Assembly: GCA_900545525.1 (NCBI GenBank)
Contig: UQZX01000008.1
Location: 1 to 64,000 of the forward strand
DNA from: an uncultured Prevotella sp.
Lineage (GTDB): Bacteria; Bacteroidota; Bacteroidia; Bacteroidales; Bacteroidaceae
DNA length: 64,000 nucleotides
Direction of reading: 5' to 3'
Below, piece by piece: positions 16,352-25,443 of the stretch (positions are counted from its first letter, which is position 1; each line of letters begins with the position of its first letter). The notes beneath the pieces were generated by a model. That model was not told the origin of the DNA and made no database searches. It was given only the letters and a program-made list of their open reading frames with translations. A program made the translations under genes and the position numbers.

Positions 16352-16430
16352 AAAGCTATGCTTTTGCATCCTTAAAGCTATGCTTTTTGAGGGCGAAAGC
16401 TATGCTTTTGGAATGCAAAAGATGTTGTTT
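16352..16430. repeat. 22-bp-period palindromic array A
   Basis: Three identical copies of AAAGCTATGCTTT start at 16352, 16374 and 16396, exactly 22 bp apart, with nine-base spacers of different sequence. A fourth unit in register, AAAGATGTTGTTT, starts at 16418. Larger inverted repeats are superimposed: TTTCGCCCTC at 16340-16349 against GAGGGCGAAA at 16389-16398. The 306-bp gap between genes otherwise holds only the porin promoter. Confidence 0.85.
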
Positions 16431-16565
16431 GGTAAAACCGTCTGTCCGTCCTGCATGACATATCCTTGTATATGACCGTTAAGATTTCGCTTTCATGGGA
16501 TATGTTTTCATATAAATTCAACACATTATTAATATATATGTAACATCAATGTTAAATTTAATTCT

Positions 16566-16573
16566 TACTTTTG
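16566..16573 (+). promoter_or_regulatory. Promoter -7 box for the porin gene
   Basis: TACTTTTG 22 bases before the ATG at 16595. It overlaps a possible TTG start at 16571, which argues for the ATG. Confidence 0.55.
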
Positions 16574-16594
16574 CAGCAAAGTTTTAGTTTTAGC

Positions 16595-17632
16595 ATGTTC
16601 AGATATTATTTCTTAATGTTATTTGTTACCTGTGCCGTGTTGCCTTTATGTGCACAGGAGAAAGAGGACGATGTGGACAGGATGCCGCAGATACACGGTA
16701 CGTTGCGCGGTAAGTATGAGTTTCAGACAGAAGAGGGCAGGGGGCGTTTTGAGGTGCGTAATGCCCGTGTAAGCGTGTCTGGTAAGGTCTTGAAAGAGCT
16801 GGAGTATAAGGCGGAAGCCGACTTGTGTGATGAAGGCAAGATAAAGATGCTTGACGCATATGCACGCCTTAAGCCTGTTACGGGGCTTAGTTTCACTATA
16901 GGACAGATGCGTGTGCCTTTCACCATAGACGCACACCGTGCCCCGCATACACAGTATTTTGCAAACCGTTCGTTTATTGCCAAGCAGGTGGGCAATGTGC
17001 GTGATGTGGGATGTATATTGGGATATAACTTTAACATAGGCTTTCCCATTGTGCTGGAAGCAGGACTGTTCAACGGTTCGGGGCTGACGGAGCAGAAAGA
17101 CTATTGGACAAACAGCATGAATTATGCGGCAAAAGCACAGTTTATATTGCCGCGCGGGTTTAATATAACATTGAGTACTCAAAAGATAAAGCCCGACAAT
17201 GTGGCTGTTTCTCTATATGACATCGGAACGTTTTATCACGGACATGGCTGGCATGTTGAGGCTGAATATCTGTTTAAGCATTATTCGGAAAACGCATTCC
17301 GCAATGTTTCGGCGTTCAATGCCTTTGTAAACTATGACATACCGTTGCGTAAATGCTTTTTCAGAAAGGTCTCCCCGCTGTTGCGTTACGACTATGCCGG
17401 CGACCACAGCGACGGAAAACGCTATCTTGACGGGGCTGTAAGCGAAGAAGGAACGCTGATAATAACCGATTACAGACGTTCACGCATTACGGGAGGAGTG
17501 ACCTTCAGTCTGGCACAGCCTTTCATATCCGATATAAGGATAAACTATGAAAAGTATTTTTATAGGGACGGGGCTGTTCCCAAAACGTCGGAAAGAGACA
17601 AGATAGTCGTGGAGTTCATGACCCGTTTTTAA
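16595..17632 (+). CDS. Phosphate-selective porin O/P-like outer-membrane protein
   Basis: 345 residues from the ATG at 16595. Signal peptide MFRYYFLMLFVTCAVLPLCA, then a beta-barrel pattern: HGTLRGKYEFQTEEGRGRFE, VRNARVSVSGKV, FTIGQMRVPFTIDA, ending in Phe (VVEFMTRF), as expected for Bam-assembled barrels. This is the general layout of OprO/OprP-type porins. The ion selectivity cannot be told from sequence. A terminator follows. Confidence 0.8.
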   Translation: MFRYYFLMLFVTCAVLPLCAQEKEDDVDRMPQIHGTLRGKYEFQTEEGRGRFEVRNARVSVSGKVLKELEYKAEADLCDEGKIKMLDAYARLKPVTGLSFTIGQMRVPFTIDAHRAPHTQYFANRSFIAKQVGNVRDVGCILGYNFNIGFPIVLEAGLFNGSGLTEQKDYWTNSMNYAAKAQFILPRGFNITLSTQKIKPDNVAVSLYDIGTFYHGHGWHVEAEYLFKHYSENAFRNVSAFNAFVNYDIPLRKCFFRKVSPLLRYDYAGDHSDGKRYLDGAVSEEGTLIITDYRRSRITGGVTFSLAQPFISDIRINYEKYFYRDGAVPKTSERDKIVVEFMTRF

Positions 17633-17653
17633 TTTTACACCAAGGATAAAGAG

Positions 17654-17697
17654 AGCAGGCTGCATGGTCTATTATGAAAGATGCAAAGCCTGCTTTC
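17654..17697 (+). terminator. Terminator after the porin gene
   Basis: AGCAGGC-TGCAT pairs with ATGCA-AA-GCCTGCT, followed by TTCTGTGTGTTTTG. Confidence 0.7.
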
Positions 17698-17770
17698 TGT
17701 GTGTTTTGTCATTTATTGTGGCTGTATTTTGACTTTTTTATATTTAATCATTCATTTTTCTTTCATTTTG

Positions 17771-17801
17771 TTGTGTTTTTAAATAAATATATATATCTTT
17801 G
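17771..17801 (+). promoter_or_regulatory. Promoter for gdhA
   Basis: TTG (17771-17773), 20 bp, TATCTTTG (17794-17801). The leader is about 75 nt and AT-rich. Confidence 0.65.
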
Positions 17802-17882
17802 CAACCGTATTTAAAAATACATATAATACGACAGATTTCAATAAGTATATTTATTATAAGTGGTTAAGTAAAAAGATTAATT

Positions 17883-19217
17883 ATGAATGCAGTAAAAGTT
17901 GTTGAGACACTCAAGCAGAGATTTCCTAATGAACCGGAATATATACAGGCGGTGACTCAGGTATTGGGAACCATTGAAGAGGAGTATAACAAGCATCCGG
18001 AGTTTGACAGGGCAAACCTTATAGAGCGCCTTTGCATTCCGGACCGCGTGATAGAGTTCCGTGTTTCATGGGTGGACGACAAGGGCAACGTGCAGACAAA
18101 CATGGGATATCGTGTACAGCATAACAATGTGATAGGTCCGTATAAAGGCGGTATCCGTTTCCACAAGTCTGTAAACCTTGGCATATTGAAGTTCCTTGCT
18201 TTTGAGCAGACTTTCAAAAACTCTCTTACGACATTGCCCATGGGCGGCGGTAAGGGTGGCTCAGACTTTTCTCCGCGTGGTAAGAGCGATGCAGAGGTTA
18301 TGCGCTTCTGTCAGGCATTCATGACAGAACTTTACAGACATATTGGTCCAGACGAAGACGTTCCTGCCGGAGATATAGGTGTAGGCGGGCGTGAAGTTGC
18401 CTATATGTTTGGTATGTACAAGAAGCTTACGCACCAGTGGAACGGCATACTTACAGGTAAGGGACTGGAGTTCGGAGGTTCGCTTATACGCCCTGAGGCT
18501 ACAGGATATGGAAATGTTTACTTCCTGCAGAACATGCTTAAGACACGCGATATCGACATAAAGGGAAAGACAGTCCTTGTGAGCGGTTCGGGAAATGTGG
18601 CACAGTATACCATTGAAAAGTGTATAGAACTGGGGGCAAAGGTTGTGACATGTTCTGACTCAGACGGATATATATATGATCCGGACGGAATTACACGTGA
18701 GAAGCTCGACTACATCATGGAGCTGAAAAACATAGAGCGCGGGCGTATACGTGAGTATGCCGAGACATACGGAGTCAAGTATGTTGAGGGAGCAAAGCCT
18801 TGGTTTGAGAAGGCGGACATCGCACTTCCGTCGGCAACACAGAACGAAATCAACGAGGAAGCTGCAAAGGCTCTTGTTGCCAATGGCGTGATTGCCGTGA
18901 GCGAAGGTGCAAACATGCCTTCAACGCCTGAGGCGATAAAGGTGTTCCAGGATGCCAAGATACTTTACTCACCCGGAAAGGCCGCCAATGCGGGTGGCGT
19001 GGCTGTGTCAGGTCTGGAGATGAGCCAGAACTCTGAACGTCTGAGCTGGAGCCGTGAAGAGGTGGATGCAAAGTTGCATGACATTATGAATGACATACAC
19101 GCCAACTGTGTCAAGTATGGAACAGAGGCTGACGGATATATCAATTATGTGAAGGGTGCCAATGTCGCAGGCTTCCTTAAGGTTGCAAAAGCAATGATGG
19201 CACAGGGAATAGTATAA
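17883..19217 (+). CDS. gdhA: NADP-type glutamate dehydrogenase
   Basis: 444 residues, the usual length of hexameric bacterial enzymes. Substrate-binding region GPYKGGIRFHKSVN, catalytic Lys in LPMGGGKGGSDFSPRGKS (near 120), DVPAGDIGVGGREVAYMFG, and nucleotide-binding GSGNVAQYTIEKC near 240 with a following CSDSDG, which favours NADP. It assimilates ammonium onto 2-oxoglutarate, a main nitrogen entry route in Bacteroidales. Single-gene unit with its own promoter and terminator. Confidence 0.96.
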   Translation: MNAVKVVETLKQRFPNEPEYIQAVTQVLGTIEEEYNKHPEFDRANLIERLCIPDRVIEFRVSWVDDKGNVQTNMGYRVQHNNVIGPYKGGIRFHKSVNLGILKFLAFEQTFKNSLTTLPMGGGKGGSDFSPRGKSDAEVMRFCQAFMTELYRHIGPDEDVPAGDIGVGGREVAYMFGMYKKLTHQWNGILTGKGLEFGGSLIRPEATGYGNVYFLQNMLKTRDIDIKGKTVLVSGSGNVAQYTIEKCIELGAKVVTCSDSDGYIYDPDGITREKLDYIMELKNIERGRIREYAETYGVKYVEGAKPWFEKADIALPSATQNEINEEAAKALVANGVIAVSEGANMPSTPEAIKVFQDAKILYSPGKAANAGGVAVSGLEMSQNSERLSWSREEVDAKLHDIMNDIHANCVKYGTEADGYINYVKGANVAGFLKVAKAMMAQGIV

Positions 19218-19240
19218 AATAAGTTTCGTAATATCCTGAC

Positions 19241-19284
19241 AAAGGAGGCTTGCACAACTTTGGCTTGTGTGGTCTCCTTTTAAA
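19241..19284 (+). terminator. Terminator after gdhA
   Basis: AAAGGAG (19241-19247) pairs with CTCCTTT (19274-19280), with inner CACAA/TTGTG pairing; TTAAATTTTT follows. Confidence 0.75.
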
Positions 19285-19330
19285 TTTTTAAAGACAGCAG
19301 TACTGTTTTGGTTACATACATTTTAATATA

Positions 19331-19813
19331 ATGATAAGAAGAGTGGATTTATCCGATGCCGGTGAGATAGCCTCTATATATAACGATTATATATTGAACA
19401 GTGTCGTTTCTTTTGAGACGGAGGCTCTGACCGTGGAGGAAATGCAACAGCGTATATGTGCTTTTTCTTCTTCTTTCCCATATTTTGTGTACGAAAAAGA
19501 CGGACATATAGCAGGGTATTGTTATGCCCATGCGTGGAAAAGCAGGGCGGCTTATTCTGCTACTCTTGAAACTACAGTCTATATTGCACCTGAGTTTAAG
19601 GGGATAGGTATTGGCAGGGATTTAATGGAGAGGCTTATAAGCGAGTGCCGTTCCTTAGGATATTCTGCCCTTATAGCATGTATCACGGCAAGTAACACGG
19701 GCAGCATAAACTTTCACAGCCGCCTCGGCTTTGAGAAGGTGTCGCATTTTAAGCGCGTAGGGTATAAGTTCGGGCGCTGGCTTGATGTAGTTGATTACGA
19801 ATTGCTGTTGTGA
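19331..19813 (+). CDS. GNAT acetyltransferase, phosphinothricin acetyltransferase-like
   Basis: 160 residues. N-terminal IRRVDLSDAGEIASIYNDYI, VSFETEALTVEEM, acetyl-CoA loop EFKGIGIGRDLMERLI near residue 95, and C-terminal FHSRLGFEKVSHFKRVGYKFGRW, which is the signature of the Pat/YncA-like group. These transfer acetyl groups to small amines such as phosphinothricin or methionine sulfoximine. No evident operon partner; it ends just before a bidirectional terminator. Confidence 0.88.
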   Translation: MIRRVDLSDAGEIASIYNDYILNSVVSFETEALTVEEMQQRICAFSSSFPYFVYEKDGHIAGYCYAHAWKSRAAYSATLETTVYIAPEFKGIGIGRDLMERLISECRSLGYSALIACITASNTGSINFHSRLGFEKVSHFKRVGYKFGRWLDVVDYELLL

Positions 19814-19821
19814 TAAACTGT

Positions 19822-19873
19822 AAAAACGGAAACACAACATGTCTTTGACAACATGTGCCGTGTTTCCGTTTTT
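19822..19873. terminator. Bidirectional terminator
   Basis: Perfect 14-bp arms AAAAACGGAAACAC (19822-19835) and GTGTTTCCGTTTTT (19860-19873) between the convergent acetyltransferase and PBP1A genes. T-runs occur on both strands. Confidence 0.9.
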
Positions 19874-19891
19874 GCTTTATTTCATCGGCTG

Positions 19892-22192
19892 TCACTCGAA
19901 TACGTCCTCGATACTTTCCTCTTGGAACTCGTCCTCTTCCGACTGGCATGAGTTGAAACCATAAGGAATGTCAAACTTTTCCTCCGTACTGTATCCCAGG
20001 GATGTATCGGCAAACACCTTCTTCATGTAATATGCCCATATAGGCAGTGCCATATTTGCGCCTTGTCCCATGCGTGTAGAGTCGAAGTGTATGTCGCGGT
20101 CCTCTCCTCCGACCCAGCATCCGCTTACGAGTGACGGGGTGAAGCCCATGAACCAGGCATCGGAGTTGCGGTTGGTCGTTCCGGTCTTTCCTCCCATCTC
20201 GCACTCTATTCCATATTTATATCTCATGCGACCGCCAGTTCCGTTGTTGATTACCCCCTCCAACATTTCAAGCATCTGGTAGGCACATGTCTCGCTTATT
20301 ACCTCGTTCATGCGGGGCTGGAAGCTTGCTATGACATTGCCTTCACTGTCTTCAATCTTTGACACGAACATGGGCGAACAGTGTATTCCGCCGTTGGCAA
20401 ATGTTGTATATGCGCTTACCATTTCACAAACCGATGCCTCATACGGACCAAGGCATAACACCATGGAAGGATATACTCCGGTTGTGTTTATACCGAACTC
20501 GCGCAGTATTCTTAAGAAGTCCTGAGGATTGATGCGGCTCATGAGGTTTGCCGATACCCAGTTGTTCGATTGTGCCAGTCCCCATTTTAAAGTCACCATT
20601 TCGCCATAGTGCGACCTGCTGCCGTTTCTTGGTGTCCAGTTTCCGTATGTTGTCTGTACGTTGAGGACCCGGTCACATGGCGACATGCCGTTTTCAAGTG
20701 AAAGGGCATAAAGGAATGGTTTTGTCGTAGAGCCGACCTGCCGCCTTCCTGACGTTGCCATGTCGTATTTGAAATGGTTGAAGTTAACGCCGCCAACGTA
20801 CGCCTTTACGGCTCCTGTCTTTGCATCCATGCTTACAAATCCGGACCGTAAGAATGATTTTACGTATCTTATGGAGTCGAGCGGTGACATTATTGTATCT
20901 ATGTCTCCGTTGTATGTGAATACGGTCATTTCTGTCTTCTTTCTGAAAGCCTCGTTAATCTCCTCTTCTGAAGCACCGCTTTCTTTCATGACCCTGTAAC
21001 GTTCGCTTTGTTTTATGGCACGTGTCATGATTGCCTTAACTTCCGAAGGCTTAAGTGCTGTGGTAAAAGGTGCGTTGGCTTTTCTGCGGTTCTCTTTTGA
21101 GAACTCAGGCTGTAGATATCGTCCGACATGACGTAACATAGCCTCTTCCGCATATTTTTGCATGCGTGTGTCTATTGTCGTGAATATCTTCAGTCCGTCG
21201 GTATATACGTTATAAGTATCGCCGTTCTTCTTGAAGTTTTTGTTACACCAGCCGTATAACGGGTCTGTTTCCCATGCCAAAGAGTCTATTGAGTATTGAA
21301 CCTTGTTCCATGAAGGATAGTTATTGCGGTCGGGTCTCTTTGCCATCATGTACTGGCGCAAGAACTCACGGAAGTAAGTTGCCGTACCGTCTTTATGGTC
21401 GGGACGGTGAAAGTCCAGTTTCAGTTCGCTGCCGCATGCACTTTCATATTCGCTCTCGGACAGATAGCCGGCTTTAAGCATCTGTCCCAATACGACATTC
21501 CTTCTTTCCTTGCATCTGTCAGGATAGCGTACCGGATTGAAAAACGAGGGGTTCTTGCACAAGCCGATCAGCATTGCCGCCTCTGACACAGAAAGTTCTT
21601 TGGGGTCTTTGTTGAAATATACATTCGATGCCGTCTTTATTCCTACGGCGTTGTGAAGAAAGTCGAAGTAGTTGAGATACATTGTGATTATCTCGGACTT
21701 GGTATAATACCGCTCAAGCTTTATGGCAATACACCATTCTATCGGCTTTTGCAGTAGACGTTCTATAGTGCTTCCGGCTGTGTTTGAGTATAACTGCTTG
21801 GCAAGCTGCTGAGTGATAGTGGAGCCTCCTCCTGCGCTTTCCTGTCCTAACAGTCCTCGTTTGACAATGGCGCGTCCGAGTGCGATGAAGTCAATGCCTG
21901 AATGATCGTAAAAACGTTCATCTTCCGTCGCTATGAGAGCATTGACAATATTGGGAGAAAGGTTGTCGTAATTTATGTGAACCCTGTTCTCGCGGTTTAT
22001 ATTATATGTGCCTATTATTTTGCCGTCGGCAGAATATATCTGCGAGGCGTATCTGCTGATAGGGTTTTGAAGGTCCTCTATGTCCGGCATGTAGCCAATC
22101 CATCCGTTCCATATAGCAACGAACGCAATTGCGGAAAAAAGGATGCCGGTACAAAGAATGCCCCAAAGGAAGCGTATGAATATTCTTCTCAT
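19892..22192 (-). CDS. Penicillin-binding protein 1A (transglycosylase/transpeptidase)
   Basis: 766 residues. Short cytoplasmic start, one membrane helix (about 8-30). Glycosyltransferase-51 domain: ATEDERFYDHSGID with the catalytic Glu near 93, and GGGSTITQQLAKQLYSN. Transpeptidase domain: SxxK serine in VGSTTKPFLYA near 490, SNN in LAQSNNWVSANL and KTGTT in GGKTGTTNRNSDAWFMG. The C-terminal tail is acidic (CQSEEDEFQEESIEDVFE). It polymerises and cross-links peptidoglycan in the periplasm. Monocistronic, with a TATTTTTG box just upstream. Confidence 0.96.
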   Translation of the reverse strand: MRRIFIRFLWGILCTGILFSAIAFVAIWNGWIGYMPDIEDLQNPISRYASQIYSADGKIIGTYNINRENRVHINYDNLSPNIVNALIATEDERFYDHSGIDFIALGRAIVKRGLLGQESAGGGSTITQQLAKQLYSNTAGSTIERLLQKPIEWCIAIKLERYYTKSEIITMYLNYFDFLHNAVGIKTASNVYFNKDPKELSVSEAAMLIGLCKNPSFFNPVRYPDRCKERRNVVLGQMLKAGYLSESEYESACGSELKLDFHRPDHKDGTATYFREFLRQYMMAKRPDRNNYPSWNKVQYSIDSLAWETDPLYGWCNKNFKKNGDTYNVYTDGLKIFTTIDTRMQKYAEEAMLRHVGRYLQPEFSKENRRKANAPFTTALKPSEVKAIMTRAIKQSERYRVMKESGASEEEINEAFRKKTEMTVFTYNGDIDTIMSPLDSIRYVKSFLRSGFVSMDAKTGAVKAYVGGVNFNHFKYDMATSGRRQVGSTTKPFLYALSLENGMSPCDRVLNVQTTYGNWTPRNGSRSHYGEMVTLKWGLAQSNNWVSANLMSRINPQDFLRILREFGINTTGVYPSMVLCLGPYEASVCEMVSAYTTFANGGIHCSPMFVSKIEDSEGNVIASFQPRMNEVISETCAYQMLEMLEGVINNGTGGRMRYKYGIECEMGGKTGTTNRNSDAWFMGFTPSLVSGCWVGGEDRDIHFDSTRMGQGANMALPIWAYYMKKVFADTSLGYSTEEKFDIPYGFNSCQSEEDEFQEESIEDVFE

Positions 22193-22220
22193 TTACTTTT
22201 ATTATAAAATGAACTGAATG

Positions 22221-22228
22221 CAAAAATA
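22221..22228 (-). promoter_or_regulatory. Promoter -7 box for PBP1A
   Basis: TATTTTTG on the minus strand, 28 bases before the start codon at 22192; the -33 element is unclear. Confidence 0.5.
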
Positions 22229-22314
22229 CAATATTTCTTTGAAAAGGATGTAATAAATTAAAAATTATGTGTAACTTAGCGGTCAAAATAGAATTTCCCT
22301 AATATTCACAAGCA

Positions 22315-23262
22315 ATGGATAAACAAAATTTTGTAACGATTGCAGGTCTTTCAAAGGAAAAAATCAATTATTTAATAGAAATGGCTCAGGAGTTTGAGAA
22401 ATATCCTAACCGTGACATCCTTAATGGAAAGATTGTGGCAACGCTATTTTTTGAACCATCAACCAGGACAAGACTCAGTTTTGAAACAGCTGCAAACAGG
22501 CTCGGTGCACGCGTAATAGGATTTACGGACGCAAAGGTTACAAGTGCCACGAAGGGAGAGACCTTGAAAGACACCATGCTCATGGTTTCAAACTATGCTG
22601 ACGTTATTGTAATGCGTCACTACATAGAGGGAGCCGCGCAATATGCGGCGGAAGTGGCACCCGTGCCAATTATCAATGCAGGCGACGGTGCCCATCAGCA
22701 TCCTTCTCAGTGCCTTTTGGATTTGTATTCCATATATAAGACGCAGGGAACTCTTGAAAATCTTAATATATATCTTATCGGTGACCTGAAATACGGACGT
22801 ACGGTGCATTCGCTTATAATGGCAATGCGCCATTTTAATCCGACCTTTCATTTTGTCGCTCCGGCAGAACTTGCGATGCCAGATGAATACAAGCTGTATT
22901 GCAAGGAGCATGGGATAAAGTATGTTGAGCATACGGATTTCAATGAAGATGTAATTTCCGATGCCGATATTGTTTACATGACGCGCGTGCAGAAAGAACG
23001 CTTCTCGGACCTTATGGAATACGAGCGCGTGAAGAATGTGTATATTCTTAAAGCTGGAATGCTTGGCAAGGCGCGTGAGAACATGAAGATTCTTCATCCG
23101 CTTCCGCGTGTCAACGAGATTGCATATGATGTCGATGCCGATCCGCATGCTTATTATATACAGCAGGCACAGAACGGACTTTATGCGCGCGAAGCCATAA
23201 TATGCGATGTGCTTGGTATCACTATTGATGATATCAGGAACGATAAGACGATTATTAAGTAA
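22315..23262 (+). CDS. pyrB: Aspartate carbamoyltransferase catalytic chain
   Basis: 315 residues. Carbamoyl-phosphate loop FEPSTRTRLSFETAANRLG near residue 50, mobile Lys region TKGETLKDT near 83, HQHPSQCLLDLY near 130 and HPLPRVNEI near 265. First committed step of pyrimidine synthesis, joining carbamoyl phosphate and aspartate. It is followed 31 bp later by pyrI, so the E. coli-type c6r6 allosteric enzyme is expected. Confidence 0.97.
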   Translation: MDKQNFVTIAGLSKEKINYLIEMAQEFEKYPNRDILNGKIVATLFFEPSTRTRLSFETAANRLGARVIGFTDAKVTSATKGETLKDTMLMVSNYADVIVMRHYIEGAAQYAAEVAPVPIINAGDGAHQHPSQCLLDLYSIYKTQGTLENLNIYLIGDLKYGRTVHSLIMAMRHFNPTFHFVAPAELAMPDEYKLYCKEHGIKYVEHTDFNEDVISDADIVYMTRVQKERFSDLMEYERVKNVYILKAGMLGKARENMKILHPLPRVNEIAYDVDADPHAYYIQQAQNGLYAREAIICDVLGITIDDIRNDKTIIK

Positions 23263-23293
23263 TGATAACCTGTTTTGATAAAATAAGTAAAGC

Positions 23294-23749
23294 ATGAACA
23301 AAAAAGAAAGACTTGTTGCCGCAATAGAAAACGGGACGGTGATAGATCATATTCCTTCAAACAAAACATATCAGGTTGCAAACCTTCTTGGATTGCAGAA
23401 CCTTGATACAATTGTTACCATTGGTTATAACTATCCGTCAAAGAAACTTAATAAAAAAGGTATCATAAAGATTGAAAACAAGTTTTTTACGGATGAAGAG
23501 ATATCACGCCTTTCTGTTGTCGCTCCTAATGTTGTGTTGAGTATCATTCGCGACTATGAGGTGATAGAGAAGAAAAGGGTTGAGACACCAGATGTCTTGA
23601 AAGGTATTGTAAGGTGTAATAATCCGAAATGTATAACCAACAACGAACCTATGCAGACTGTATTTCATACGATAAACAAGGACAAGGGAGTGATAAGATG
23701 CCAGTATTGTGACAAGGAGCAGGATATAAACAAGGTGGAACTTGTCTGA
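23294..23749 (+). CDS. pyrI: Aspartate carbamoyltransferase regulatory chain
   Basis: 151 residues. N-terminal nucleotide-binding domain (VAAIENGTVIDHI, YNYPSKKLNKKGIIKIENK), then a zinc domain with four Cys (RCNNPKCITNN and CQYCDKE) that contacts PyrB. Binds CTP/ATP and tunes pyrB activity. Directly downstream of pyrB, same transcript. Confidence 0.96.
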   Translation: MNKKERLVAAIENGTVIDHIPSNKTYQVANLLGLQNLDTIVTIGYNYPSKKLNKKGIIKIENKFFTDEEISRLSVVAPNVVLSIIRDYEVIEKKRVETPDVLKGIVRCNNPKCITNNEPMQTVFHTINKDKGVIRCQYCDKEQDINKVELV

Positions 23750-23765
23750 CTTAATCAGTGAAATG

Positions 23766-23797
23766 TTTGTATACGTAGCATTTTATAACTACTTTTG
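23766..23797 (+). promoter_or_regulatory. Promoter for glyA
   Basis: TTTG (23766-23769), 20 bp, TACTTTTG (23790-23797); the leader is about 45 nt. Confidence 0.7.
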
Positions 23798-23849
23798 CAC
23801 GAGTTTTTAAGATACAAAGATTTATAAATCCTATAAAATAATTAATGAG

Positions 23850-25130
23850 ATGAAAAGAGATCAGGAGATTTTTGACCTAATCGAGAAAGAACATCAGCGC
23901 CAGCTCAAGGGTATAGAACTGATTGCTTCAGAGAATTTTGTAAGTGATGAGGTGATGAAAGCCATGGGCTCATGCCTTACAAACAAGTATGCTGAAGGCT
24001 ATCCTGGAAAACGTTATTATGGCGGTTGTGAAGTCGTTGACGAGGTGGAGACACTTGCCATAGAGCGCGTTAAGAAGCTTTTTGGTGCAGAGTTTGCAAA
24101 TGTGCAGCCTCACTCAGGTGCTCAGGCTAATGCTGCTGTATTGCTTACGGTGCTTAAGCCCGGCGATACTTTTATGGGACTTAATCTTGCTCATGGTGGA
24201 CATTTGTCTCATGGCTCGGCTGTAAATACAAGTGGTATACTTTATAATGCCGTAGGCTACGACCTTGATAAGGAAACCGGACGTGTGGACTACGATCAAA
24301 TGGAACGTCTTGCTGTTGAAAACAAGCCTAAGCTTATAATAGGAGGTGGTTCTGCATACAGTCGTGAGTGGGATTATAAGAGAATGCGCGAGATAGCGGA
24401 CAAGGTTGGTGCATTGCTTATGATAGATATGGCACATCCTGCCGGACTTATTGCAGCCGGACTTCTGGACAATCCTGTTAAATATGCTCATATCGTTACA
24501 TCTACAACACATAAAACATTGCGTGGACCGCGCGGAGGTATAATCCTTATGGGTAAGGATTTTGAAAATCCGTGGGGACTTAAAACACCGAAGGGTGAGA
24601 TAAAGATGATGAGCCAGTTGCTGAACAGCGCAGTGTTCCCCGGCACACAGGGCGGACCGTTGGAACATGTTATAGCAGCCAAGGCAGTTGCCTTTGAAGA
24701 GGCTTTGCAGCCGGAGTTTAAGGAATGGGCAATGCAGGTAAAGAAAAACGCGTCGGTTCTTGCCGATGAACTGATAAAACGTGGATTTACCATTGTAAGT
24801 GGTGGAACGGACAATCACTCTATGTTGGTTGACTTACGTTCAAAATATCCTGATTTGACAGGCAAGGTTGCCGAGAAGGCTCTTGTTGCTGCTGATATCA
24901 CAGTGAACAAGAATATGGTTCCATTTGATACACGCAGCGCTTTCCAGACATCGGGAATACGACTTGGCACTCCTGCAATAACGACACGTGGTGCAAAGGA
25001 AGACTTGATGTGTACTATCGCCGAACTTATAGAGGAGGTTCTGAACAATCCTGAAAACGAACAGGTTATAGCAGATGTCCGTTCAAGAGTGAATGGAATA
25101 ATGAAAGAATATCCGATTTTTGCTTATTAA
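23850..25130 (+). CDS. glyA: Serine hydroxymethyltransferase
   Basis: 426 residues. PLP enzyme with IASENFVSDEVMKAMGS near the start, NKYAEGYPGKRYYGG, HPSGAQ-like QPHSGAQANAA, and the PLP Lys in TSTTHKTLRGPRGG near 228. Interconverts serine and glycine, loading tetrahydrofolate with one-carbon units. Single gene with its own promoter and a strong terminator. Confidence 0.97.
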   Translation: MKRDQEIFDLIEKEHQRQLKGIELIASENFVSDEVMKAMGSCLTNKYAEGYPGKRYYGGCEVVDEVETLAIERVKKLFGAEFANVQPHSGAQANAAVLLTVLKPGDTFMGLNLAHGGHLSHGSAVNTSGILYNAVGYDLDKETGRVDYDQMERLAVENKPKLIIGGGSAYSREWDYKRMREIADKVGALLMIDMAHPAGLIAAGLLDNPVKYAHIVTSTTHKTLRGPRGGIILMGKDFENPWGLKTPKGEIKMMSQLLNSAVFPGTQGGPLEHVIAAKAVAFEEALQPEFKEWAMQVKKNASVLADELIKRGFTIVSGGTDNHSMLVDLRSKYPDLTGKVAEKALVAADITVNKNMVPFDTRSAFQTSGIRLGTPAITTRGAKEDLMCTIAELIEEVLNNPENEQVIADVRSRVNGIMKEYPIFAY

Positions 25131-25163
25131 GAAAAGGCAATAGACTTTTTAGGTTAAGGTCTT

Positions 25164-25234
25164 GCCCCGTTATGAACTGTTATCCTGATGACTTGTTGTC
25201 AAATTAAGTGGAGACAGTTCATAACGGGGCTTTT
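25164..25234 (+). terminator. Strong terminator after glyA
   Basis: Perfect 17-bp arms GCCCCGTTATGAACTGT (25164-25180) and its complement at 25214-25230, with TTTT following. The rest of the 313-bp gap (25235-25443) is AT-rich and holds only the amylase promoter. Confidence 0.9.
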
Positions 25235-25363
25235 CGTTATTGGTTCCGTTAACTAATATTGTTGTTTCTGAAAAATTCGGGTTGAAAAGTTTTTTCTTAT
25301 GAAAATAAATTAAGATATAATATATATTATCTTTTTTTACGACAATCTTTTTTCTTCTTATTT

Positions 25364-25371
25364 TACTTTTG
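25364..25371 (+). promoter_or_regulatory. Promoter -7 box for the alpha-amylase gene
   Basis: TACTTTTG about 73 bases before the ATG at 25444; the -33 element is uncertain. Confidence 0.5.
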
Positions 25372-25443
25372 TTGTCAAAGGAATGATACGGTCTTTAGTG
25401 TGTATTCCTTTATAATATTTTATTAATGTATAAAACATAGGGT

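Noticed and set aside
16352..16430. CRISPR array
   Set aside because: Repeat units are 13 bp with nine-base spacers, far below CRISPR sizes, and no cas gene lies nearby; the same holds for the arrays at 35881, 52565 and 57776.
16571..16594. TTG start for the porin gene
   Set aside because: It lies inside the promoter box TACTTTTG; the ATG at 16595 begins a good signal peptide.
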